20,029 bases of DNA from Candidatus Wirthbacteria bacterium CG2_30_54_11 (GTDB taxonomy: Bacteria; Patescibacteriota; CG2-30-54-11): contig MNZT01000065.1 of the NCBI GenBank assembly GCA_001873755.1, positions 1 to 20,029 on the forward strand. Reading direction: 5' to 3'. A program made the translations under genes and the position numbers. The notes under the pieces are model-generated. The model did not search any database. It worked only from the letters and a program-made list of their open reading frames with translations, and was not told where the DNA came from. Of this stretch, positions 6,349 to 13,743 are shown piece by piece; within the stretch, counting starts at the first letter, position 1; every line of letters starts with the position of its first letter.

Positions 6349-6452
6349 CAAGTGAATACGGGCGACTTCCTCCTACGCCCTTCGACCGACTCAGGGCTTC
6401 GGAGGACAAGAGCTCAGCGAACAGGGCAGGACAAGTGAATATCAGGGCGACT
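6348..6452 (+). repeat. Duplicated tRNA-Val leader and 5' end around a palindromic insert
   Basis: ACAAGTGAATAC-GGGCGACT (6348-6367) recurs as ACAAGTGAATATCA-GGGCGACT (6431-6452), where GGGCGACT is the first eight bases of the tRNA. Between them (6368-6430) is an imperfect hairpin: TCCTCC.ACGCCC at the left and GGGCTTCGGAGGA at the right, followed by CAAGAGCTCAGCGAACAGGGCAGG read in two parts (6407-6420, 6421-6430). The insert begins CCTCCTACGC and ends GGGCAGG, like the insert at 19096-19126. Confidence 0.75.
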
Positions 6453-6521
6453 AGCTCAGTTGGTTAGAGCGTCTGCTTGACGTGCAGAAGGTCACAGGTT
6501 CGACTCCTGTGTCGCCCACCA
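6445..6521 (+). tRNA. tRNA-Val (anticodon GAC), CCA encoded
   Basis: All arms pair: acceptor GGGCGAC/GTCGCCC, D-arm GCTC/GAGC, anticodon stem TCTGC/GCAGA around loop TTGACGT (anticodon GAC, valine), T-arm ACAGG-TTCGACT-CCTGT, discriminator A and encoded CCA at 6519-6521. A promoter was not pinned down because the leader is duplicated by the upstream insert. A terminator follows at 6561. Confidence 0.95.
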
Positions 6522-6542
6522 TGTCGCTCCCGAGCGACATGG
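6519..6542. repeat. Perfect hairpin at the tRNA-Val 3' end
   Basis: CCATGTCGCTC (6519-6529) and GAGCGACATGG (6532-6542) form 11 perfect pairs with a 2-nt centre and start on the tRNA CCA. There is no T-run, so this may be a processing or palindromic-repeat structure rather than a terminator. Confidence 0.6.
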
Positions 6543-6560
6543 CTCCGCCACTTCACGTCA

Positions 6561-6585
6561 AACACCTCATTTGAGGTGTTTTTTT
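6561..6585 (+). terminator. Intrinsic terminator of tRNA-Val
   Basis: AACACCTCA/TGAGGTGTT hairpin followed by a run of seven T's. On the opposite strand the same bases encode the last codons and stop (6567-6569) of ygiQ. Confidence 0.88.
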
Positions 6586-8255
6586 GTGCCGGGGAATACC
6601 CGGCGCTGCTGTTGCAGCATCGGACGACCTGGCTTTGTCCGTGGCGCATACTTACCGACACTTCGCTCTTCTCCGCTCTCTCCCAGCAGCAGCCGCTTCA
6701 GCTCTTTCTTGCCTTTGTAGTCCGCGACCACCTCTACCCTCTCAAGGGTATAGGGATCCAGATGCGTCCAGTACATGCAGGCTGACACGGTCATGGGAAG
6801 TGGAGTGAACAGCTGGAACTGTTCGACATTACGCAGGCTTTTCATCTCACGCGAAAGTTCTAATGCTGTCTGAGTGGTCTCGCCGGGATGACCAACCATG
6901 AAGTAGTAGGTCAGGAACTGCTTCTTCTTCCGGTTCAGGTCCTGAAATATGGCGACGAACTCGTTGAGCCCGTCGTTCTGCTTGTTCATCTGCTTCAAAA
7001 CAGCTGGAGATACATGCTCCGGTGCGATCTTCAGACAGCCGGAGATGTGGTACTCGCTCAATTCCCGGATATACGGTTTGCTCTTGATCGCGAGATCGAA
7101 CCGGACCCCGCTGCGCACGAACACTTTTTTCACTCCCGGGATAGCCCGCGCTTTGCGCATGAGCCGGATCAAACGATCGTGACTCAAGTCAGCTCTAGTG
7201 CACGAAGCGCAATGCGGCGAACAATGGACCATCTCGCAGTCCATGCCGTACATATTGGCTGCCGGCCCGCCGAGGTCATCGATATAGCCTTTAAATTTTT
7301 CGTAATGAGTAAGTCGTTCGATCTCGCCAAGGATGCTGTCCTCGCTGCGCGAAATGATGGTGTTGCCCTGATGCAGCCCGAGCGAACAGAAATGGCAGTC
7401 CCCCACGCAACCCCGATGAGTGATGACCGAGAACTGCGCCATGGCGAGCAGTGAACCGGGGTGAAGATCCCGGGTATAGGGCAACCCGTAGATCCAGTCG
7501 AGGTCAGCTGGTGTGTACACCGGATAGCAGTACTGCACCACGAAGCGATTGCCGTGCGGCTGCGCTATGGTCTTCTGATTGCTGAGCGCTCTCTGGAGCG
7601 CACAGAAGGCCCGCGGGTCGATGCTGGCCGTTTCATAGGGCGGTACCAGCTCTATTCCCTCCGGAACTTCCTTCTGGATCACACAGGTACCCGCGACACC
7701 GGAAAGCCCCTCGCCCTTGTCCAGCCGTTCGGCGATCTCGACGACCTGCTTTTCGCCGTTGCCATATACCAGGATATCAGCCCGCGAATCAAGCAGAATA
7801 CTGCGGCGGACCGCATTGTCCCAGTAGTCATAGTGCGCGAACCGGCGAAGCGATGCCTCGACGCCGCCGATGACCAGGGGAACGCCCTTGAACTGCTCCT
7901 TCAGTTTCTGACAGTACACGATGACCGCCCGGTCAGGCATGGGCTCTACATTCCGAGTGCCCCGCCTTCTGAGGCGAGGCTCGCCTTCGGCGGCGGAATC
8001 CTCGCGTTCTTTTTTCAGCGGGGTGTAGTTGTGCAGCATGCTGTCGATAGAACCGGAAGTGATGCCGAAGAACAGACGGGGCCTGCCGAGTCGGGTGAAA
8101 TCTTCTGCCTTGACCGGCTTTTCAATGATGCCGACCGAGAAACCCCTGGACTCCAGGACCCGTGCGATCACCCCCACCGGCGAATACGGATGGTCGTCCC
8201 AGTATTCCCCGCTGATGAGGATGATATCGAAATTGGTGCCGAGGGTGGAGATCAT
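6567..8255 (-). CDS. ygiQ: YgiQ-family radical SAM protein (562 aa)
   Basis: Radical SAM enzyme of the YgiQ family; its reaction is not established. The N-terminus (FDIILISGEYWDDHPYSPVG) and EASLRRFAHYDYWDNAVRRS are hallmarks. The iron-sulfur triad CVGDCHFC is at C283, C287 and C290, followed by SLGLHQGNTIISRS, then the partner motifs DLGGPAANMYGMDC and CLKIAPEHVSPAVLKQM and the UPF0313-type segment FLTYYFMVGHPGETTQTA. E. coli YgiQ is about 740 aa; this one is shorter, mainly at the C-terminus, which ends inside the terminator of the convergent tRNA-Val. Between KKERED and PDRAVIVYCQ, residues about 88-98 are encoded by a mobile palindrome (see 7963-7992), giving an arginine-rich insert. ATG 8255 is the first plausible start, with only a weak ribosome site. 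Confidence 0.9.
   Translation of the reverse strand: MISTLGTNFDIILISGEYWDDHPYSPVGVIARVLESRGFSVGIIEKPVKAEDFTRLGRPRLFFGITSGSIDSMLHNYTPLKKEREDSAAEGEPRLRRRGTRNVEPMPDRAVIVYCQKLKEQFKGVPLVIGGVEASLRRFAHYDYWDNAVRRSILLDSRADILVYGNGEKQVVEIAERLDKGEGLSGVAGTCVIQKEVPEGIELVPPYETASIDPRAFCALQRALSNQKTIAQPHGNRFVVQYCYPVYTPADLDWIYGLPYTRDLHPGSLLAMAQFSVITHRGCVGDCHFCSLGLHQGNTIISRSEDSILGEIERLTHYEKFKGYIDDLGGPAANMYGMDCEMVHCSPHCASCTRADLSHDRLIRLMRKARAIPGVKKVFVRSGVRFDLAIKSKPYIRELSEYHISGCLKIAPEHVSPAVLKQMNKQNDGLNEFVAIFQDLNRKKKQFLTYYFMVGHPGETTQTALELSREMKSLRNVEQFQLFTPLPMTVSACMYWTHLDPYTLERVEVVADYKGKKELKRLLLGESGEERSVGKYAPRTKPGRPMLQQQRRVFPGTKKHLK
7963..7992 (+). repeat. Three-hairpin palindromic repeat, copy B, inside ygiQ
   Basis: CGCCT/AGGCG at 7963-7976, GCGAG-G-CTCGC at 7974-7984 and CGCC-TTC-GGCG at 7982-7992 repeat the order and overlap seen at 257-285. 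The repeat is read in frame on the minus strand as EGEPRLRRRG, in a segment that is otherwise a short variable linker in YgiQ proteins. Confidence 0.75.
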
Positions 8256-8280
8256 GGGAGCAAATTCGTGTTTGATTATC

Positions 8281-8310
8281 GTAGTGACGCCGATTCATCG
8301 CGTCTCTGTA
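8281..8310. repeat. Degenerate GAGACGCGAT-type palindrome
   Basis: GTAGTGACGCCGAT and ATCGCGTCTCTGTA face each other with a few mismatches. This is a decayed relative of the palindrome at 3362-3385, lying in the ygiQ leader. Confidence 0.6.
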
Positions 8311-8348
8311 TCGCTTCGATCCTGATGTCAGATCGGTTGGTGGCAACC

Positions 8349-8377
8349 GTAGGGTCGTAGCACTGCTACGACTCTAC
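8349..8377. repeat. Palindrome with GTCGTAGCA arms
   Basis: GTAGGGTCGTAGCA (8349-8362) and TGCTACGACTCTAC (8364-8377) pair at 13 of 14 positions around one base. The outer GTAG/CTAC ends agree with the other palindromes while the core differs. Confidence 0.8.
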
Positions 8378-8425
8378 ACCACAGACGATACGATCGCAGT
8401 ATACCATGACGGAACGGGCAAAAAG

Positions 8426-8450
8426 AGAGACGAGGCAGTGCCTCGTCTCT
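8426..8450. repeat. Palindrome with AGAGACGAGGCA arms
   Basis: AGAGACGAGGCA (8426-8437) and TGCCTCGTCTCT (8439-8450) are perfect inverted repeats around G8438, sharing the AGAGACG outer end with the other copies. It ends nine bases before the IS target duplication. Confidence 0.85.
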
Positions 8451-8462
8451 ACAACCCGTTAA

Positions 8463-9650
8463 GGACTCTCTGAAAAATGGGATACACGGTAGAGAGTAAA
8501 ACGAGTAAAATGAGTGCAGCTAGCCAAGAATGAGGAGAGAGTCCATGTATCAGAACAGTTTTCTAGCCATAGCCCAGAATAAAAAGTCTCTAAAGTGCGA
8601 ACGCTTTTTGCAGGAAATGAACCGGATCATACCGTGGGATGTACTCCTGCAGATGATCGAACCTTACTACCCAGTAAAAGAGCTGGGACGGAAGAAGAAA
8701 ACACTATTGATGATGCTGAGGATATACTTTTTGCAATTGTGGTACTCGTTGAGCGATCCTGGGGTAGAGGAAGCAATTTATGACCGTATGTCGTTTCAAA
8801 AGTTCCTAGGAATCGATCTTTTGTCAGAAGCTATACCGGATGAGACGACGATCCTCAATTTCAGACACCTGCTGGAAAAGCATAAGTTACAGGAAAAGTT
8901 TTTCAACCGGATCAACGTCATGTTGGAAAAAAAGGGGTTGCTGGTGCGAGAAGGAACGATAGTTGATGCGACTTTACTGGCAGCACCCAGCAGCACAAAA
9001 AACGAGAGCGGGAAGAGGGATGATGAGATGAGCTCGACGAAAAAGGGAGCGAACTACTATTTTGGAATGAAGGCGCACATCGGAGTGGATACGAAGGCAG
9101 GGCTGGTGCATAGCGTAATAGCCACGACGGCAAAAGTGAGTGATCGGAAAAAATTCCACGAGTTGCTGCATGGGGAGGAGAAGTCAATATTTGGAGACAA
9201 GGGGTATGCGAGCAAGGAAGACAAGCGGGCAGCGAGGGATGCAGGTATGGCCTGGTGTGTGATGGACAAAGGGCAACCAAAGCATCCACTTTCAGCGAAG
9301 CAAGAGAAGCGAAACCACCAATACGCGTCAGTCCGAGCCAAGGTAGAACATCCGTTTCAGGTGCTCAAATGCCAATGGAAATTTGTAAAGGTGCGATATC
9401 GTGGACTCGAGAAAAATGCTGCACAACTATTTGCGATGTTTGGACTAATCAATTTGTTCAAAGTGAGAAAAGTGTTGCTGCAGGGTGCGTGAGAATGGAA
9501 TCACTGTGCCTGGTGAGCGGGAAGACGGTCACTGAGGAGAGAAAAGAGTGCCACGCAAAGCCCTAAAAGGATGACCAATCTGAAAATTTAGTGAAATTTC
9601 TCCCGATCGTACATGTTTTAGAAGACGAATGCCTGTTTTTCAGAGTGTCC
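8463..9650 (+). mobile_element. Complete IS5-family insertion sequence (about 1188 bp) with TTAA target duplication
   Basis: Terminal inverted repeats begin GGACTCTCTGAAAAA (8463-8477) and, read inward from the right, GGACACTCTGAAAAA (ending 9650), one mismatch in 15. TTAA stands directly outside both ends (8459-8462 and 9651-9654), fitting the YTAR target of the IS5 group. One uninterrupted transposase gene lies inside. High terminal identity and an intact gene suggest a recent insertion. About 160 bases (9493-9650) after the transposase hold no supported gene. Confidence 0.9.
8545..9492 (+). CDS. IS5-family DDE transposase (315 aa)
   Basis: Catalyses movement of the surrounding element. 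ATG 8545 has AGGAG seven bases upstream; an earlier in-frame ATG (8530) overlaps that ribosome site and is less likely. The N-terminal domain contains IPWDVLLQMIEPYYPVKELGRKKKTLLMMLRIYFLQLWYSLSD, read here in two parts: the PWDVLLQMIEPYYP helix and the basic LGRKKKTLL helix. The expected DDE sites are visible: VDATLLAAPSS (first Asp), FGDKGYAS (second Asp) and RAKVEHPFQVLK (Glu). The IS5 Y-(2)-R-(3)-E-(6)-K pattern fits YASVRAKVEHPFQVLK. Length is normal for the family and no frameshift is seen, so it is probably active. Confidence 0.93.
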   Translation: MYQNSFLAIAQNKKSLKCERFLQEMNRIIPWDVLLQMIEPYYPVKELGRKKKTLLMMLRIYFLQLWYSLSDPGVEEAIYDRMSFQKFLGIDLLSEAIPDETTILNFRHLLEKHKLQEKFFNRINVMLEKKGLLVREGTIVDATLLAAPSSTKNESGKRDDEMSSTKKGANYYFGMKAHIGVDTKAGLVHSVIATTAKVSDRKKFHELLHGEEKSIFGDKGYASKEDKRAARDAGMAWCVMDKGQPKHPLSAKQEKRNHQYASVRAKVEHPFQVLKCQWKFVKVRYRGLEKNAAQLFAMFGLINLFKVRKVLLQGA

Positions 9651-9685
9651 TTAACTCGATAACCCGCGAACCCGTCAACGCATTT

Positions 9686-11488
9686 CTATTCCCACTGCAC
9701 CGTCGCCGGCGGCTTGTTGGTCACGTCATAAAACACCGCGTCGATGCCCGGCAGGGCTCCGATAGCATCTGCCATCTCCTGCACCACAGCTCTCGGCAGC
9801 TTGGCGAAATCTACGGTCATCACATTTTCAGAATACAAAGGGCGAAGCGCTATGGATTCTCCGCCGGCAAAACTGACCGGGATCATGACCACCGGAAATT
9901 CATAGAGCTCGCGCTCTAGTTTGTGTTTGCGCAGTATCTGATTGGCCAGAGCGTCAGCCTCGCGGTGAAGATCCAGTCGGGCGCGAGTCAGAGTCCCATG
10001 CTTCACAGTCATGGAGCCAAGATCGACAGCAGCCGGCTTGACCAGCCAGACCACCCGGTTCACGGCGGGGAAGGTATTCGTAATCGTGGTCGCCAGGTCT
10101 TCAAGGGTTTTCCAGTCAGCCTCGCCCTGCAGAGCTACGACCGAACGATAAGTCCGTTCGTCACCCTGAACACCGACGCTCCGAACAGGAAGGATGAACG
10201 GGCGGAGACCCGCCGAAGCGACCATGGCGCCGATATCTGATTCAAGCTTCTGCTTGTTTTCCGGATACACCACGGTGGCCGCGCAGAGCTCCTGAACGGC
10301 CAAGCCTGGGCCAGGAAAGGTATGCCGCCAGACCAGTTCGTCTGGAAGACCAAGCTCAACCCCGACCTTACGGACTTCATCCTTGTACAGGTCGGCGACC
10401 GGTTCAACTACCAGGCCCTTTTCGATCATGGCCATGATCTCAGGAATCCGGTTGTGATGGGTTTTGATCTTGTCCGCATGCTTGGTCCCGCCGCTCTCGA
10501 TCGTATCAGGATACAGAGTCCCCTGACCAAGTACCCACTCATCTGCGTTCAGCCCGAGCCTGACGAATTCTTCCTTCTGTACTTCGAGGAACAGATTGCC
10601 GATGATGTTTCGTTTGATCTCAGGTTCGAGCACCCCTTCGAGAGCCTTCAAAAACCGCTCTGAAGCGTCTACGACCGCGAAGTTGTCCAGACCAACCGCA
10701 TTGAGAGCTTTTGTCACCAGCGCGCTTTCGTCCTTGCGCATGAGGCCGTGGTCGACATGAAGACCGTAGACCCGGTCCTTGCCCAGCGCTTTGTTCAGGA
10801 GGACGAAACAGACCGTGGAGTCCACGCCGCCGGAGACCAGCATGAAGACTTTACGCCCCTTGGCATCGGTCTTGATCTTTTCAAACAGAAGCGGGATATA
10901 GCTTTCAACATTCCATGTACGCAGAGCTCCGGTGACGGCGACAAAATTCTCCAGGGCCATCATGCCATGCGGAGTGTGGGTCACCTCAGGGTGAAATTGC
11001 GTGCTGAAAATTTTCCGCGAAGGATCTTCCATAGCTGCAATGGGGCAGATGTCGGTCGAAGCGACCGCCGTGAAGCCTTCGGGGACCCGGGTAACCGTAT
11101 CAAAATGGGACATCCAGACGGTCTCGACCGCGTCCATGCCGTGCAGAAGGACGCTGTCAGAGACCTGAACCGTCGCTTTGCCGTACTCGCGCGTCCTGCC
11201 CTTGCTCACCTCACCGCCGAGGTGATAGGCGACCAGCTGGTGCCCGTAGCAGAGCCCAAGCACCGGGATCCCGGAAGTCAAAATACGGGTATCGAACTCC
11301 GGAGCATCGCCGGCAGAAACCGATGAAGGCCCGCCGGAAAGGATGATACCCTTCAAGCCCTGCAGTTCTTCGAGCCGGCAGTCACCAGAAAAGATCTGTG
11401 AATGCACCCCCAGATCGCGAATGCGTTTGGCGATCAGGTGGGCATACTGCCCTCCAAAATCGAGAACTCCTATACGGTCGTCTGCCAT
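9686..11488 (-). CDS. guaA: GMP synthase, glutamine-hydrolysing (600 aa)
   Basis: Makes GMP from XMP, ATP and glutamine in the cytoplasm. ATG 11488 (MADDRIGVLDFGGQYAHLIA) is preceded by GGAAGGAA seven bases upstream; longer in-frame starts run into the MFS gene end. Glutaminase domain: nucleophile in GLCYGHQ (C80) and dyad FHPEV (H165, E167). ATP-pyrophosphatase domain: P-loop SGGVDSTVC and LVSGG just before it, then GLHVDHGLMRK and LGQGTLYPDTIESG. C-terminal dimerisation domain: FPGPGLAVQELCA, PVRSVGVQGDERTY and the final RPLYSENVMTVDFAKLP. It is about 75 residues longer than E. coli GuaA (525), with extra sequence around KLERELYEFPVVMIPVSF. The gene lies 59 nt after the MFS gene and may be cotranscribed. 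Confidence 0.96.
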   Translation of the reverse strand: MADDRIGVLDFGGQYAHLIAKRIRDLGVHSQIFSGDCRLEELQGLKGIILSGGPSSVSAGDAPEFDTRILTSGIPVLGLCYGHQLVAYHLGGEVSKGRTREYGKATVQVSDSVLLHGMDAVETVWMSHFDTVTRVPEGFTAVASTDICPIAAMEDPSRKIFSTQFHPEVTHTPHGMMALENFVAVTGALRTWNVESYIPLLFEKIKTDAKGRKVFMLVSGGVDSTVCFVLLNKALGKDRVYGLHVDHGLMRKDESALVTKALNAVGLDNFAVVDASERFLKALEGVLEPEIKRNIIGNLFLEVQKEEFVRLGLNADEWVLGQGTLYPDTIESGGTKHADKIKTHHNRIPEIMAMIEKGLVVEPVADLYKDEVRKVGVELGLPDELVWRHTFPGPGLAVQELCAATVVYPENKQKLESDIGAMVASAGLRPFILPVRSVGVQGDERTYRSVVALQGEADWKTLEDLATTITNTFPAVNRVVWLVKPAAVDLGSMTVKHGTLTRARLDLHREADALANQILRKHKLERELYEFPVVMIPVSFAGGESIALRPLYSENVMTVDFAKLPRAVVQEMADAIGALPGIDAVFYDVTNKPPATVQWE

Positions 11489-11547
11489 GACGCGGTTCCT
11501 TCCAGAGCAAGTGGTAGCTCGTATGATAGAGGTCTTCCAGTATCCAG

Positions 11548-12747
11548 TCAATCCGCAGCCACCGGCCTGATCCTGCCCCAAAACAGCAGCGCGCAGATGA
11601 CCGTCGCACCGCCCAGCAAAGCCACCGCCGTCGCGACTCCCAGCGCTTCGCTCAAGTAGCCGGCCAGCAGTCCGCCGAGAGCAGGGATGCCCAGGAACGC
11701 CAGTGAGAACATGCTCATGACCCTGCCGCGCATGTCATCGCGGACCGCAGACTGCAGATACAGATTGGCACCGGCATTGATGTTGACCAGGAAGAAACCG
11801 GTCGACACCATGAACAGGAAGGCGATGACCGGAACAGAAGCAAAGGCAAGACCAACCAGAAAAATGCCGAGCGCCAGAGTGGAAAACCACATCGACCGAT
11901 GAAGCGTCTTGAGGTTCTTTCGTCTGGCGAGCAACAGCGCCCCCACGAGCGCACCTGCCCCCGAGGCTCCGAGGAGTAGACCAAGTGTCCCGGATCCGCT
12001 GTGCAGAACCCGGTCAGTGAATACCGGCATGATGACCAGGAAAGAACTCCCGACCAGCGTCATACTGGCAACCAGAAGGATGACCGTAGAGATCGCTTTC
12101 TCAGTCCTCAGATACCGGAAGCCGGATATGAACTCCTGCCGCAGACTTTTGACGGCACTGCTGGCTTGATGCGGTTGGACCCTGGTCAGACCCAGGGCGA
12201 TGAGGACGAAGCAGTAACTGGCCGCGTTCAAGCCGAAACACCAGCCCTCACCGATGACCGAGATCAAAATCCCGGCGATAGCCGGTCCGACGAGTCGTGC
12301 GGTATTGACCAGTGCAGCCTGCAGCGCCAGAGCATTGGGCAGCAGTTCCCGCTCTTCCACCAGCTCGATCATGAAGGCCTGTCTGACCGGCATATCCATG
12401 GCATTGATGATACCGAACACGAGCGACAGAACAGCGATCGCCGGAATAGTCGCCTGCCCTGTCAGCGTCAGATAGGCGATCAGAGCCGCCTGTACCAGTG
12501 CCGCCGCCTGGGTCAGAAGAATGATTTTCTTCAGCGGATAGCGGTCGATGAAAACGCCCAGAACCGGAGACAGGACCAGTGCCGGAATTTGCGTAAGGAA
12601 GACTATCAAACCGAGCATGCCAGACGAACCGGTGAGCCGGTACACGAGCCAGCTCATGGCTACCTGCTGCATCCAGGTCCCGATGAGCGAGACCCCCTGC
12701 CCGGCATAGTACAGCCTGAAATTCCTGGAACGGAACGCTTTCCACAT
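11548..12747 (-). CDS. MFS transporter, EntS/MFS_3-like (399 aa)
   Basis: Integral membrane exporter of the MFS_3 type (relatives export enterobactin and drugs); substrate unknown. It begins MWKAFRSRNFRLYYAGQGVSL, and a TTG two codons earlier is an alternative start. The first half carries WMQQVAMSWLVYRLTGS and the cytoplasmic loop GVFIDRYPLKKIIL, a form of the MFS motif A. NAMDMPVRQAFMIELVEERELLPNALAL is typical of this family, read as MDMPVRQAF and LLPNALALQ. About ten to twelve hydrophobic spans are seen, with a central polar loop HQASSAVKSLRQEFISGFRYL. The second half includes DDMRGRVMSMFSLAFLG, another family marker. A promoter is visible at 12787-12815, and guaA follows on the same strand. 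Confidence 0.9.
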   Translation of the reverse strand: MWKAFRSRNFRLYYAGQGVSLIGTWMQQVAMSWLVYRLTGSSGMLGLIVFLTQIPALVLSPVLGVFIDRYPLKKIILLTQAAALVQAALIAYLTLTGQATIPAIAVLSLVFGIINAMDMPVRQAFMIELVEERELLPNALALQAALVNTARLVGPAIAGILISVIGEGWCFGLNAASYCFVLIALGLTRVQPHQASSAVKSLRQEFISGFRYLRTEKAISTVILLVASMTLVGSSFLVIMPVFTDRVLHSGSGTLGLLLGASGAGALVGALLLARRKNLKTLHRSMWFSTLALGIFLVGLAFASVPVIAFLFMVSTGFFLVNINAGANLYLQSAVRDDMRGRVMSMFSLAFLGIPALGGLLAGYLSEALGVATAVALLGGATVICALLFWGRIRPVAAD

Positions 12748-12786
12748 ACTCAACTGCCCATCTAAACAGCCATTCGAATCTGCTGT

Positions 12787-12815
12787 ACTATACTCGTTTT
12801 GTGAGGCAGGAACAA
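12787..12815 (-). promoter_or_regulatory. Promoter of the MFS gene
   Basis: On the minus strand, TTGTTC (12815-12810) and TATAGT (12792-12787) are separated by 17 nt, placing a start near 12780, about 33 nt before the ATG. Confidence 0.7.
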
Positions 12816-12817
12816 AA

Positions 12818-12846
12818 TTGAACGGGAAAGGATAAATGGGTATACT
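12818..12846 (+). promoter_or_regulatory. Promoter of the Bro-N gene, divergent from the MFS promoter
   Basis: TTGAAC (12818-12823) and TATACT (12841-12846) are 17 nt apart. The two divergent -35 boxes are only two bases apart, so the promoters may compete. The predicted start near 12853 rules out the upstream ATG at 12836 as the main start of the next gene. Confidence 0.75.
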
Positions 12847-12880
12847 CTGGGTGTTTCATTCGTTATTCGCTCCGAAACCC

Positions 12881-13711
12881 ATGAACAACCTCATCCCTTT
12901 TGATCAAGGCAGGATTCGCAAGATATGGCACCACGAACAATGGTATTTCTCTGTGATCGACATTGTTGCAGTTCTCACCGAGCAACCAGATTATCAGATC
13001 TCCAGAAAATACTGGAACAAACTTGCCGAGCGATTGAAAAAAGAAGGAAGTGAAGTGGTGACAAACTGTCACCGGTTGAAACTGGTCGCCCAGGATGGCA
13101 AAATGCGTGAGACAGATGCAGCAAATACCGAAACCTTGCTTCGACTCATCCAGTCAGTACCATCACCAAAAGCAGAGCCACTGAAACTCTGGCTGGCCAG
13201 GATGGGCACTGAACGCATAGCAGAAATACAGGATCCTTCGCAAGGCATAGACCGCGCCAGAGCGCTTTGGCAAAAACACGGTCGCAGCGAGAAATGGATC
13301 CAGCAGCGGATGATGGGGCAGGAAACGAGAAACAAACTTACGGATTACTGGAAAGACCACGGGGTAGCGGAAGGCGATGAATACGCCATCCTCACCAATA
13401 TCATCCACCAGGAATGGACTGACCTCAGCGTCCAGGATCACAAGACGCTCAAGGGATTGAGCAAACCCCATAATCTCCGCGACCACATGAACGAAGCAGA
13501 ACTGATCCTGACCGCACTCGCCGAACTCTCGACCCGCCAGATCGCTGACAGCATGCAGGCCCGAGGACTTAGGCAGAACAAAATCCCTGCCCAAAAAGGC
13601 GGCCGGATAGCCAAAAACGCTCGTCGTGAACTCGAATCGAAAACCGGAAAAAGCGTCATTACGGATGAAAATTTTCTCGCCCCCCTCAACAAAGCAAACA
13701 AGATTTCTTGA
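12881..13711 (+). CDS. Bro-N (phage antirepressor-like) domain protein (276 aa)
   Basis: A DNA-binding type of protein related to phage antirepressors and distantly to DinD. The N-terminal domain reads NLIPFDQGRIRKIWHHEQWYFS, with the Bro-N core WYFSVIDIVAVLTEQPDYQISRKYW and EVVTNCHRLKLVAQDGKMRETD seen in order. TLLRLIQSVPSPKAEPLK and WLARMGTERIAEIQDP close the domain (about residue 115). The C-terminal half (SEKWIQQRMMGQETRNKLTDYW and later LKGLSKPHNLRDHM, LTALAELSTRQIADS) is the conserved tail of bacterial stand-alone Bro-N proteins, with a basic end. ATG 12881 is chosen because the promoter's -10 lies beyond the upstream ATG 12836. It starts a run of same-strand genes (gap 32 nt to the next), so it may regulate or accompany the damage genes. 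Host function is unknown. Confidence 0.85.
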   Translation: MNNLIPFDQGRIRKIWHHEQWYFSVIDIVAVLTEQPDYQISRKYWNKLAERLKKEGSEVVTNCHRLKLVAQDGKMRETDAANTETLLRLIQSVPSPKAEPLKLWLARMGTERIAEIQDPSQGIDRARALWQKHGRSEKWIQQRMMGQETRNKLTDYWKDHGVAEGDEYAILTNIIHQEWTDLSVQDHKTLKGLSKPHNLRDHMNEAELILTALAELSTRQIADSMQARGLRQNKIPAQKGGRIAKNARRELESKTGKSVITDENFLAPLNKANKIS

Positions 13712-13743
13712 ACTTCGTTCAGCCATAAGCGCTCGAGGCTCCC

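Noticed and set aside
7461..8360. A 299-codon open frame on the plus strand opposite ygiQ
   Set aside because: It is the mirror of the clearly recognisable YgiQ reading frame and shows no protein-like motifs of its own.
12001..12765. A 254-codon plus-strand frame opposite the MFS gene
   Set aside because: The minus-strand frame has convincing membrane spans and family motifs; this one is low-complexity, rich in Arg, Gln and Asp, and is a codon-bias shadow.
12836..12880. Upstream ATG for the Bro-N gene
   Set aside because: The -10 box TATACT (12841-12846) lies inside this extension, so the main transcript should start after it.
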